Positions 41,385-51,620 of a stretch of 64,000 nucleotides of DNA are shown here, in pieces (within the stretch, counting starts at the first letter, position 1; the number at the start of each line of letters is the position of its first letter). The translations under genes and the position numbers were made by a program. The stretch spans positions 124,001 to 188,000 of the forward strand of contig NW_005178528.1 in NCBI RefSeq assembly GCF_000350225.1, given 5' to 3'. The notes beneath the pieces were generated by a model. It was not told the origin of the DNA, made no database searches, and was given only the letters and a program-made list of their open reading frames with translations. Source of the DNA: Chondrus crispus. Its lineage: Eukaryota; Rhodophyta; Florideophyceae; Gigartinales; Gigartinaceae.

Positions 41385-43632
41385 ATGACCCCGCGAAGAA
41401 GGTCTGAGAAGAAACCCGCTGCGTCAGGCAATCAGCGAGGCCGCTCATCTAGAAAGTCTAACACCCGAGCGCTTGGAGCCCAGGTTCCCGCGGAACGCCG
41501 GTCATCCCCTCGTGCTGCGGCCAAAGCTACTCCCGCGGCAGCTAGACAGGAAACCCGTCGGGTTTCAAGTAATACGGTCAGGACGCCCGGAGCCAGTCCG
41601 CCATCTGACACGTGCTCGCTTCCCGTTCGAAGTCAGAGAAGCGGCCCGTCTGATGCAGCACATTCGCGTTCGGGCAAGCGCAAGCGCGGCATCGGCTCGT
41701 CTCCGAGTGAAGACTTTTCCCTTTTGTTCGGGGATGGAGATCAAGGCGAGGAAGATGAACACCCTAAACGCAAACGGGCGAAGCATCGGTTGTTCGAGCT
41801 CCATGGACGCCAGCCAGAGGAGGACGTCGACGACATTGTGCAGGCTAGTGCAGCAGAGATGTACGAAGTCGCCCAAAATCCAGTTGTGAAAGACGTCATC
41901 GTTCCCACGCGTCGTGAGTCCGTGGCAGGTTCCTTGCCGAGTCAGCCACGGGGCTCCAATTTCTCTCGAGAATTTGAGGAAGACTCTAACCACGGAGTAC
42001 TTCGTGTCATGCGGGAACTGCATGCTCGTTTGGAGAAGCAGCTTGCCATTGAAAAGAGGGAAATTCTTGGTGCAATCAAGGCTGTATCTTCTCGTGTCTC
42101 CACTTTAGAGAGAACTTTATCACGCTGCCAGGACGCCGTCAACATTGTTCTTCTGAATTCCGCACTGCCGAAGACTGGAAAAGCAGCCGAGAAGGCCTCT
42201 TTGATCGACCTCCTCAGGCCTATGGAGGACATATTTGGAGGGAAATTGATGTGCATTATCTTTACAAGAGCGCTGATAAATTGCACCATGAGAGTTCTTC
42301 CTCAGAGAAAGGAAGCGAAGAAATCTTTTGAAGGTGGGAGTCGTGACTCACAATCTGAGAAGCTTCGCTTGGACGTCAATAGTTCCGAAGTGTTGGGGTT
42401 CGGGCTTTTACTTGTCGAGGTCCTTTTGTGGAAAAGGGACCCAAGCGAGGAGAAAACCGAGGAGCTGCTGTGTACGAAGCAAGCCCGTCAGTATCTGGTC
42501 CTGCGAAAGGCTTGGGGAAAGAGCTTGATTGCAAATGCAATGAACAACCCGAGTATTGGGACGAAGTCACTCGAAATGGTACATCCGAACATCCGCAGGA
42601 AACTGAAGACCGCTGAGAAACCTTTTTGGCTGAGGCCGGGCAACATAAGAATGATCACAGTCGAGTCTTTTTTCAACGAAGAATTTGCTTCAACGGCCAT
42701 CAAGAAGGCCCGGCGTGTGGGTCGGCGTCGAAGCGATAAGATGGTGGAAGATGAGCCAATTGGATTCATCAAGGACGAAGACATTAGGGTTGAGATAGTT
42801 CGCCGCGTTTTCAAGATGGGTAGTCAGTTTCTGAACAAGTCCAGGGAGCTTGGGCGGAAATCCTTCTTTCAAACTTCTCATATGTTTTCCAAAAGTGAAG
42901 TGGGAGTCTCATTCCAATATGAGAATCCACCCTGCTCGCACATGAACCTCCAAGATATCCCAGACGGAACCTGTCGTCTGCTATGAAGTCGGTCGCTGAG
43001 GTGAACCCCATGAATGAATAGCGTGGAAGAAGCTGCTTTCTGAAAGTGACCCCTTCATATTCATCGCTACGTATGATGTTGAGACGAAAGACAAGGATGG
43101 CAGGAAGGAGACTCGAGAAATTGTTATCCGACTCAATGCCATGCACGTCGCCTTGAAGTTCTTGGTTGCTTTTACCAGGTGCGGCAGTGATGAAGACCTG
43201 CATTCAATATCCAAGGAATCCTTTCGTGTGATTTACATGACTGCTGTCCTGTTCCGGGAGGTCATGCTGATGAAGGTGATTGAGTGGAGGGGTGCATTTT
43301 CTGGAAACGAGCAGATGTTGCATGAAGCGGATAGCCAGGATCAGCATATTGATTCACGGCGGTCGCGACTGAGATCACTCTATTCAGAACTTTTGACGGA
43401 AAGACAGGGAGAAAGCCGGGGTGAGCTTCCACAGCAATTCTCCAGTATTTTAAAGGAGAAGCTGGTGATGTCCGTGGATATGTACAACTCCGTACACGAT
43501 CCCCCGGTCCAATCAGGTTCACATCACAAGGATAATGATGATCTGAGCGTGGTGGACGGTGACGATGAAATCCAGACGAATCAAGTCGAAGACGATGACG
43601 ATGTATTCATAGTCCAAGACTTCGATTTATAG
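41385..43632 (+). pseudogene. Transposon protein A, copy 2 (coiled-coil protein, unknown function)
   Basis: The first frame (533 codons to 42986) begins MTPRRRSEKKPAASGNQRGR, a basic, probably nuclear-targeted N-terminus (also KRKRAKHR near 150). A coiled coil follows at ~210-260 (HARLEKQLAIEKREILGAIK). The C-terminal domain contains GKSLIANAMNNPSIGTKSLE and PFWLRPGNI, the point matching copy 1 at 13101-14880. Two small frame changes at about 42,968 and 43,018 link it, via NLSSAMKSVAEVNPMNE, to the frame IAWKKLLSESDPFIFIATYD (to 43632), which ends in an acidic tail (NQVEDDDDVFIVQDFDL). Original length about 740 residues. Function unknown; presence next to a TNP2-like transposase in both copies suggests an accessory role. 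Confidence 0.65.
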
Positions 43633-43769
43633 GGGGTCGTATTTCATGTGATTGTGATACTTCTTAGTTCATCGAAGTGGTAAATGAGTAAAGCGGGAGA
43701 CTACTGTAGCATGAATGAATTGAGTTTACTTAAAGAGGTCCAGAACTTTGGCAACATTGATGAATTGCT

Positions 43770-45221
43770 TCACATGCGCAGAGCCTTTGATAGAGAGGAA
43801 GGGATGTGCACTTGAAGTGCTTCTAGTACGTCGCTGCGATTTACATCAGCAAATATATATTGACAAGGATTGGATTGAAGATTCCATCGCAGGTAGAACG
43901 ACTGCTTCCGGTCGGATGGTCCGCTGACCACGTTTTCAGCACCCATTACCTTGGAAATGCGTTCTCGGAAGTGGAGCTCAGATAGTCTCATGGCTTTCAG
44001 TGGATGGGAGTAGGTCTTCTCTATGGAATCCCAAGTGCAATCCCGACGAAATACAACGTGCCGTTATTCATCCTCGTCATCCCTTATAACAGCAAGAGAA
44101 TCTCCAATTGTCATATAGCACGGGTCAGAAAGAGATTTGGTGTTGGGACCGGCCATACAGCCTATCACTCTGGCAGATACATAATTGTCGGTACCTTTTT
44201 CCAGCCTTTTTGCGATGATCACGTCTCTGACAACTTGCGGTGATGCTGGTCCGAGTGCTTCTGACAGGTCTAGGAAGCTCCTGAAGTATATACTCGTCTC
44301 CTTCACAACTGATTTCCTGCACATATAATCTTCCGGAAGAATAGAAACCTTTGTTCGTAGCTGAGCTTTGACTCTTTCGGATATGGAATCAAACTGGAGC
44401 AATGTGCAGTCTGCTCGCGCCTTAAATGAGTCTTGCACAAACCATTTCGTCCCACGAGTTATTTCACCCGGGGTAGGACGTGTCGGCATCTTGAGTAACC
44501 AGTGCTCTAGACGCAACGAAATAAACTTAAGAGGAATATTGAAGCCCCCAGCAGAAGTGAGGAGCGGGTTCTGAGTCCATAGGGCAGTCGTAATAGAGGA
44601 TTGCTGTCCTTTCACTACTTCCTCAAGATACTGAAGGCGTCTGGAAATGGCATTTAGCTCGCGTGTATCTTTGATTGTCTTCTGGTCAAGTGACACATTC
44701 GCCGTATGGTTGAGCTTCCTGCATTTTTCTACCATGGAACTACCTGGAGCATAGTCGATATCATCTACATCCATCGCTCCGCTTGCCATGCCTGAGCTTG
44801 CAGTGATATCCAATCGCACGGATGTATCTTTGAGTCTCCAGCTAAACTTTTGTCCATCTTGTACAAACTCGTTACCCTCCTTGAAAGTCACCTTGCTTTT
44901 ACATGCCCTGAATCCAAACGCAGCCTTGTATCGAATAATTCCCTTGAGCACCTCTCCTCGATCGTCATGAAGGTAGTTGAGACTAATGGCTGTTGCTGGG
45001 AACCATGCCTTACTTTCTTCTTCATTCTCCAAGGTATAGTAGACCTCTATATCACTCCCGAATTGGAGGCCATTGAAAAGATCTGATACCATTATCAACT
45101 GGTGGATGGTATCGTCCTCTGTTAATTTCCTTTGGAAAGTGATACTTGAGAAATTTGTTTGAAATATATACCGAAGACTAAAGAGTTGGGGTAACCATTC
45201 GAACGTAGTCAATATATGCAT
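43770..45221 (-). pseudogene. Tudor/Agenet-like protein of the large transposon
   Basis: The main frame (44064-45221, 385 codons) most plausibly starts at MVSDLFNGLQFGSDIEVYYT (ATG at about 45092). GSDIEVYYTLENEEESKAWF then PATAISL fits the Tudor/Agenet fold pattern (G-x-x-V-E-V ... W-F-P-A), a chromatin-reader module for methylated residues. The middle has a coiled-coil-like segment (ELNAISRRLQYLEEVVKGQQ), and the C-terminal half resembles nothing known. After IRDDEDE a TAA (44064-44066) interrupts the frame, which continues as MRLSELHFRERISKVMGAEN to TGA at 43770. The reader-domain call rests on a short motif and is tentative. Confidence 0.45.
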
Positions 45222-45362
45222 ATATATATCATTAATGTGAAATCACCATTTTCGTAACGGTCACATTTATGGATCACAGCTCTGCTCAGAGTCTAAGTCC
45301 CATGGGACTTGCACGTGCACTTTTCCAGTAGGGCATGGGTTACATATCTACCTCCATCTTCC

Positions 45363-45565
45363 AGTCCAGAATGCTTTGCCAGTCAGTCATGTGTCATTGA
45401 ATAACTGTTCTTTTAATCACAGTTGCCACAGTCCGGAATGCTTTGACAGTAACTCAGGTGTCATGGAATGACTGTTCTTTTAATCACAGTTGGCACAGTC
45501 CGGAAGGCGTTGACTGTAACTCATGTCTCATTGAATGACTGTTCTTTTAATCATAGTTGCCACAC
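45363..45565. repeat. 67-bp tandem repeats
   Basis: AGTCCAGAATGCTTTG / AGTCCGGAATGCTTTG / AGTCCGGAAGGCGTTG start at 45363, 45430 and 45497, exactly 67 bp apart, each followed by GACTGTTCTTTTAATCA-like sequence. They lie upstream of the Tudor/Agenet-like gene on its 5' side. Possible promoter or binding-site repeats. Confidence 0.85.
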
Positions 45566-46257
45566 TGGTAAGTGCAACAGGCCTATGGTAAAATGACCCC
45601 CAACGCTCCCCCCCTTTATAAATGAAATAGGAGAAAACGCGTGGGTCCCAGGACGGAGACCCCAACATGAACAATCTAATTGGACCCGTATCCGCGTTTC
45701 GCATTGCAATCCCACCAATTGATCTTAAGCCACTTAGTGCTACCGTTACTATATGCTTTTCACTGATGTAGAAAGGAGTCACTATCTATCTGAGTAAACG
45801 TGGTCGTTTTTGGAGACTCCTTTATATATCAGTGAGCAGTTCTGGATTGGTGACTGAGACGATGTGGATGTATTCATTCCCCTACCTCTTCTATCTCCCC
45901 TGGACAATATGTAAAGGGAAATAAGCCAGTTGTTCCCTTTCAAGAGGGGTGTGAAGCTGCTTTATGCTCTATAGACATATTGTTATTGAAAAAGGGAGCA
46001 AAACCAGCGCAGAAATCCCTTTAGCGGTTCGAGTGAAGCTTTACTTCGTGGCATCTGTGTACGTGTACGCTAGAGTACAAGGTGGTCTACTACAACATAT
46101 CATATTGGCAATGGATTAATCAAGGATACAAGATGATTCACTTGTGCAATGAAGAAAGAAGTGTCACCACAGAGTGATGATGACACTGTTCTCGCTATTG
46201 AAAGTATGGACTACCTAGTACCTATGCTTGGATGTCGTCCTCCTTATTACCCTTCAC
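45566..46257. other. Intergenic region, no gene recognised
   Basis: About 690 bp, AT-rich. The frame 45528-45782 (minus) is unsupported. It separates the Tudor/Agenet-like and oxygenase-like genes. Confidence 0.4.
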
Positions 46258-47308
46258 CTACGAATCACTGTCGCCACTAGAATCACTTGAGTGGTAATCA
46301 GAAGAAGAGCTCGAGACCGAGTTCTCCTTCGGAGGCTCCGAGTTACCGTGCGGGCCAGTCTGCGGAGAAATGCTCCCCGCGGAGAGCCCGTCTTGAAAGT
46401 GAGGGGTAAAGGACGGATTCCTGTGAACTGAATCCAGCAGCTTCTGTCCTCTAGGAACGAAGTATAGATGATAGCGAACCACGTGACCATCCTTCTTTGC
46501 AGAGCCAAGTCCAATCTGAGACGTTGCACCGGGTGATATGCTATCCTCGTACGAAGCACCAGCATGTGAGAGATCTCCTCTTCCAATGAAGACAGAGTTC
46601 GGTGGAACGTGGAACTTCTTCACCTGCACATCCATGGAAATGTGTCTCTGGGCTATTGAATCCTTCACTTTGAAGTGATGAGAGAACGGACAAACCCAAA
46701 GGGGGAATCCATTTTCACCAGAACAAATAAAGAAGTATCCAGGATTCCTTGCGTATTCCAGGTTTCCATTCTTAGATTTTCCAACGCCAAAGTCTGTTTG
46801 GAGGGACTGCCGAGGACAACCTTTCCCCGTCAGCAAGAAGCGACCCAGACTTCGGAACAGCCATCTCCGAAGTGCCCTTTTCAGGGTCCACGAGTCGAAG
46901 TGCAGCAGCAATTTGCGCCAGGCGGACATCCATCATAGCGCGCTTCCTTGCCACCCACACTGTATCGGCATTCTGTTCGACCTCGGACGAAACACCTGCT
47001 AGCGTGGTGATGTAGCGTCCGATGCACTTATTTCGGTGTTTTCTATCTGTCTCGGGATCGACGTTGAAGATGGGGCTCCACACTGTGCGATTTGCTTCAT
47101 CCTTCGTCGCATCTTCGCCAGGGAATATTTCTTCGTAGTATTCTATCATCTCTTCGATGACGTCCCCTCCATGGAGAGGGGCTTCGAAAGCGAGGTTGGA
47201 TGGCACACCACTGTCACTTCCGAAACCTTCAAGAATGACGAAGCCCTTCTCCCGCAGCTCAGTGGCCTTGGCCAGGAAGTATTCATTAGCGACGTTGTCT
47301 AATTCCAT
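46258..47308 (-). pseudogene. Putative 2OG-Fe(II) oxygenase-like protein, one frameshift
   Basis: The first frame (46772-47308) begins MELDNVANEYFLAKATELRE with KGFVILEGFGSDSG, the opening strand pattern of phytanoyl-CoA-dioxygenase-like enzymes. A single frame change near 46,800 leads to LQTDFGVGKSKNGN, then NPGYFFICSGENGFPLWVCP, then VPPNSVFIGRGDLSHAGASY and VRYHLYFVP. GDLSHAGA...RYHLYF matches the distal His and the 2OG-binding Arg of a double-stranded beta-helix oxygenase. The proximal HxD appears as QTD, so iron binding is doubtful. Such enzymes oxidise methyl groups on bases or protein side chains, which would suit a modification cassette. The tail is Ser-rich. It shares a strand and a 10-bp gap with the ParB-like gene. 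Confidence 0.45.
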
Positions 47309-47317
47309 GGCTGCGGC

Positions 47318-50027
47318 CTAAAGAGCCTGTTCCTCCTTGTACTTCAGGGCCGTATTAGGACTCGGACCCGTGGACGGCAGCGCTTTCATGAACACCTTGG
47401 ACTTCGTCGACCCGAGTTTCTTGTGTCGCATAGCCGCGGCGTGATAGTACACGGCATGATGAATTCGCACCAAGTCCATCCTTTCGACCAGGCAATTCGC
47501 TCGGTGACTAACCGGTATGCACAAAGAACGAAGCCAAGGAGTTTGATGCGTTATCGGATTCCCTTTCGGCCACTGACTCGACGGAAGTAAGGTGTAGTTA
47601 ACCCAATCCGGGTTCTTCGAAACATTCCATACGGCAGATTCGTGTGCCCCGATTGGGAGTAGACCTGGAAGAATGTCATCGAACTCCCCGACGTCATCTT
47701 CCCTTGCCACATCACTTACGACAGCGGGCGGTAAAGCCGGTATCCTCAATTCCTCTTCCTTTTCTTCAAAGGCAGTGTTGAGGGCACGGATGTTCTTGGT
47801 TGACTGGATAGCATCTTCCCCTCGTTTTTTCTTTCCTGTTTTCTTTAAAGGTAGCTGCAGGTAAATCTTCAATGGATTAGTTTTAATCCTTTGGCGAATC
47901 CCTCTCCGAACTGTTACGGATGAGGCCTGTGAGGAGGACCCAGGCCCTTGCGCGTGACGAGGCGGCTGAGACGTATCAACTTGAGACGTAGTCGTTTGAG
48001 GTACTTGGCGTGAAGTACCTTGAGAGATAGGCGCGTTAGCTCGCTCAGAAAGCTCCTTAGGTGGAGCTAGAGCTTTCACAAGCTTTTTGCGGAGCATATT
48101 GAGACGCTTGTCTTGGTCGAAACGCTGCCCAGCTTCATTAACTCCACTTCTGAAACTCTTCATCTGCCTTGCCACAAAGTCATCAATCCGCATCTTGATG
48201 TTTCTGCCAACCTCAATCTCCATTTCCAAGACGCTTTGCAACTCCTTCTCGTACGTGTTGGCAATGGTGCAAAGCTCCTCATAAATTTCAGCAAAGGCTT
48301 CAAAGAAAGCATTCTCGTACTCAGTGAAAGCACCGCGTTTCTTTCTCCTTTTCTTCTGACGCTTGAAGTTCATCGGTTTGTCCGTCTCCACCCCGCGCAA
48401 GAAGACAACGACACATGAAATACCAAGAAGGATACCTATGTAGGGTGAGAAGCCGACGGTGGCTAAGGTGCGTGATACCGATAGTCCTGGTCGTATCGCA
48501 GAGGCTTTTGATGGTGTCGTAGTCGATATCGTACTCCACAAGTCGTAGTCCCAAGTGCGCATATCGAGAGTACTGCTTAGCCCCCAGCGGACCAAGTACT
48601 TTAAGCTTCATTAGCGCGCCTGTGACACCTGCGACAGTCATCACAGTACGCTGATTCTGCATATCCAACCGGTTCTTCATCATTCGAACAGCCGCTATAG
48701 TTGCGTGAATGGAATCTGTGAAGTTTGAGAACCGGATCTTCGACGGGGTGTCGTTGAGTAGAGCACCGATGCCTAGTTTTTCCAAGTCTGAAACGGGTTT
48801 ACCATCCTTCCTGTACCACACCTGTGCATCGATCCATTCGAACTCCTTTTCCTTTTGCAAGTCAGTAGCCTTGGCCTTATTCATGCCGGTGACACGATGC
48901 TGACCGTCGCAAATTAGGGGTTCCATCATCAGCTCATCTAACCCATCGTCTCTCTGCCTCAACATCGTAGAGCGGTCGAAGACCATGTCTTCTGGCATGG
49001 CCACAGAGATTGCTCCAGCCGCTTTCAGCAGCCCGTTTTTGAGAAGGCTCTCGGTAATTGATTCAACATGTCTTTCATCAACCTCCTGGAGAGTTTCTTC
49101 CATGATTCTGATGTTACTGACTAAGACCCGGACGTGATGCTGCCCGTAGTTGCTCACATCCACTTCAGGGATATCTGGGGCAAAAGACTCGTCTATTTCG
49201 ATGCCGTTGTCGAGTGTAGCAACTCTCATTTCCTTCACAAACCGGATGTCATCATCAACATTAACCACGTCCATTGGCGAACTGCTGTTGTCAGAGTCTC
49301 GTCTAGAAGAATCCGCACGAGGTGGTTTCGGTGCATCTGCTTCCATTCTGATTTTTCCACATGCATCTGAAACGACCGCTGAAACGATGTGTTTCGCCGT
49401 GTCCGATTGTTGCTCTTCACCTTTGAATAAACTTAATCTCTTTCGAACGGACATAGGGGTCTGAGCAGTCTTTTCAACATTAGAAGTTTTCTTGGTAGTG
49501 GGAGTGGAGACCGTTCCCTCCATTTCCGACACAACCCCCTTGGCCATCATGAAACTGTCCCAAGGGTATCGCGCCCATATGTCGAAAATCTCTCCAAGTG
49601 TCTTGGGACAGTGTTGCTCCTCATTGGCCGAGAAAGGGTACGGATAGGGGATGTCCTTACGGTTGTCGTCTATATGGACTTTGTAAACCAGAACGAGGTA
49701 TTGCAAACCTTTCTCCCAGTCCCCGATGTCCGCAAGGTGGAAAGTTCGGGGCGGCATCTGGCCCTCGGCACCGAGGGTGATATGCGCAGTTCCCACTCGA
49801 ACTACAGCACCGAACTCTTCATGCCCCTCCGGCGTTGCCTAACCTCGTTTGATTTTGAAGTCATGGGCAAAGAGGGTCACTTCTGCATCGGCTACAAGTC
49901 CCTTGGACTGGAGTTCTTCAAGGGAGCGAACCTTTTTTCCAGTTGCACGGCTAGAACCACGCACACGCCCACGCCCACGACCACGACCTCTTCGTTCCTT
50001 TCTAATTCCGCGCTTGGGTGTAGGCAT
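47318..50027 (-). pseudogene. ParB/Srx-like nuclease-domain protein of the large transposon
   Basis: Start MPTPKRGIRKERRGRGRGRG at 50027 (a basic, nuclear-type tail), in frame through TAG 49839-49841 into VGTAHITLGAEGQ. The ParB-like domain spans HVRVLVSNIRIMEETLQEVD, RHVESITESLLKNGLLKAAG and LICDGQHRVTGMNKAKA, where DGQHR corresponds to the GxxR(x)xA / DGNHR core of ParB and sulfiredoxin families. In ParB this fold binds DNA sites and CTP; ParB-like domains are also fused to DNA methyltransferases in phages. A frame change between 48,321 and 48,595 leads to a C-terminal half (GAFTEYENAFFEAFAEIYEE coiled-coil region, then Ser/Gln-rich). Diverges from the methyltransferase gene. Confidence 0.65.
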
Positions 50028-50039
50028 GGTAAAAACCTT

Positions 50040-50484
50040 GATTTATCACTTGCGATACTTTGATGGGGACAGGAATGAATAGCAGTAAGAGGAGCGGAAC
50101 AAAAGTGCAGGCTTATGTAGAGAACGAAAAGACGTTGTGGGCGATAGTCGATGAGGTGTCTTAAACGGACGGCAAGAGAAGGAGTAATCCAGTAAAGCAA
50201 CCGCTTAGGTCTTCTAGGTTTCCACTTGAGGTTTCCACGCAATATTTCCACTTGAAGGGTACTCCAACCCACGGTGACGCGTCCCCTACGCGCGGAGGGG
50301 GCCAATTTCAGCACTCTTCCACCACCCAGACCCTTGGGTGATGGTGACAAGATCCGTTCGGGGTACCCCTGCAGCCAACTATTGTTGACTATCGATGCAG
50401 TCCTCCCCCTATGAGAAAATGTCAATGTTCGAGTTTAGCGGCTGAAGCCACTGAATAGAGGACGACCTAGTAGAAGTAGTGGTC
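50040..50484. repeat. Inverted promoter arm, left
   Basis: About 445 bp, nearly identical in reverse to 51176-51620. An identical 100-codon open stretch (MTFSHRGRTASIVNNSWLQG) appears on each arm, minus at 50425 and plus at 51233. The outer end reaches the start codon of the ParB-like gene (MPTPK). Confidence 0.9.
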
Positions 50485-50899
50485 GATAAGAAGGAACAGG
50501 CGCAGCTCAAAACGCAGCGCGAGAAACGATAGACGCGTTTGCGACGCGTTCGGGACCTGGAAGCAAGAGAGACTGTAACTGTGGTCGGAAAGGGCGAGCA
50601 GACACAGTGCAAGTACTCGGTATAGGCGCGCCGGTAGGGTGCGAAGAAGAAAGATGCTAGAGAGGAAAAGGGTCGAGTAAGGTCAAAGGGGTAGGAGGAG
50701 AAGGACGATTTTTGGACAGAAATGCGTCTACACAGGGGCGATTAAGCTATGGGGAGACGCTCTACAGACCCAAAATCAACGGCCCGGGATGCCCCATGAC
50801 AGATGACATGCCTGGGCATCCCCAGTGGAGCGCTGGGGTGGTGTGCGGCCAAGAAAACAGTCAGGTTTTTTCGGACGCTCGACCCAGGCACCGGATGGG

Positions 50900-51113
50900 C
50901 ACATCGATAGTCGATGTGAAAATCAAATCCTTTTTTGCGCAATTTTTTTGGCTGATTTGATTTCCACATCGAGTGTCGATGTGCAAATCAAATCCTTTTT
51001 CTGTGCAATTTTTTGGACGATTTGATTTCCACATCGAGTGTCGATGTGCAAATCAGATCATTTTTTTAGGCAATTTTTTGGCCGATTTTACTTGCACATC
51101 GAGTGTCGATGTG
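50900..51113. promoter_or_regulatory. Four 19-bp palindromic iterons spaced 65 bp
   Basis: CACATCGATAGTCGATGTG at 50900-50918, and CACATCGAGTGTCGATGTG at 50965-50983, 51030-51048 and 51095-51113. Each is an 8-bp inverted repeat around 3 bp. Spacing is exactly 65 bp three times. Between them GATTTGATT and AATCAAATC add smaller inverted repeats. The array sits between two divergent genes, one encoding a ParB-like protein, so a parS-like or operator role is possible. Confidence 0.9.
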
Positions 51114-51175
51114 CATATCAGGTGTCAAGGACGCGCGTCCACCAAGGTGCCTGCAGGCTCATGCTGGCCGTGGTG

Positions 51176-51620
51176 TCACTACTTCTACTAGGTCGTCCTC
51201 TATTCAGTGGCTTCAGCCGCTAAACTCGAACATTGACATTTTCTCATAGGGGGAGGACTGCATCGATAGTCAACAATAGTTGGCTGCAGGGGTACCCCGA
51301 ACGGATCTTGTCACCATCACCCAAGGGTCTGGGTGGTGGAAGAGTGCTGAAATTGGCCCCCTCCGCGCGTAGGGGACGCGTCACCGTGGGTTGGAGTACC
51401 CTTCAAGTGGAAATATTGCGTGGAAACCTCAAGTGGAAACCTAGAAGACCTAAGCGGTTGCTTTACTGGATTACTCCTTCTCTTGCCGTCCGTTTAAGAC
51501 ACCTCATCGACTATCGCCCACAACGTCTTTTCGTTCTCTACATAAGCCTGCACTTTTGTTCCGCTCCTCTTACTGCTATCCGTTCCTGTCCCCATCTAAG
51601 TATCACACGTGATAAACATG
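51176..51620. repeat. Inverted promoter arm, right
   Basis: Mirror copy of 50040-50484; the outer end reaches the methyltransferase start (ATG 51618, MPTQA). The near-identity suggests recent duplication or gene conversion. Confidence 0.9.

Noticed and set aside
50040..50425. Identical protein MTFSHRGRTASIVNN... on both arms
   Set aside because: Open because the DNA arms are copies of each other; no motif, and it overlaps the gene leaders.
50900..51113. CRISPR-like 65-bp periodic palindromes
   Set aside because: The segments between palindromes are also repeats of each other, not unique spacers; better read as iterons.
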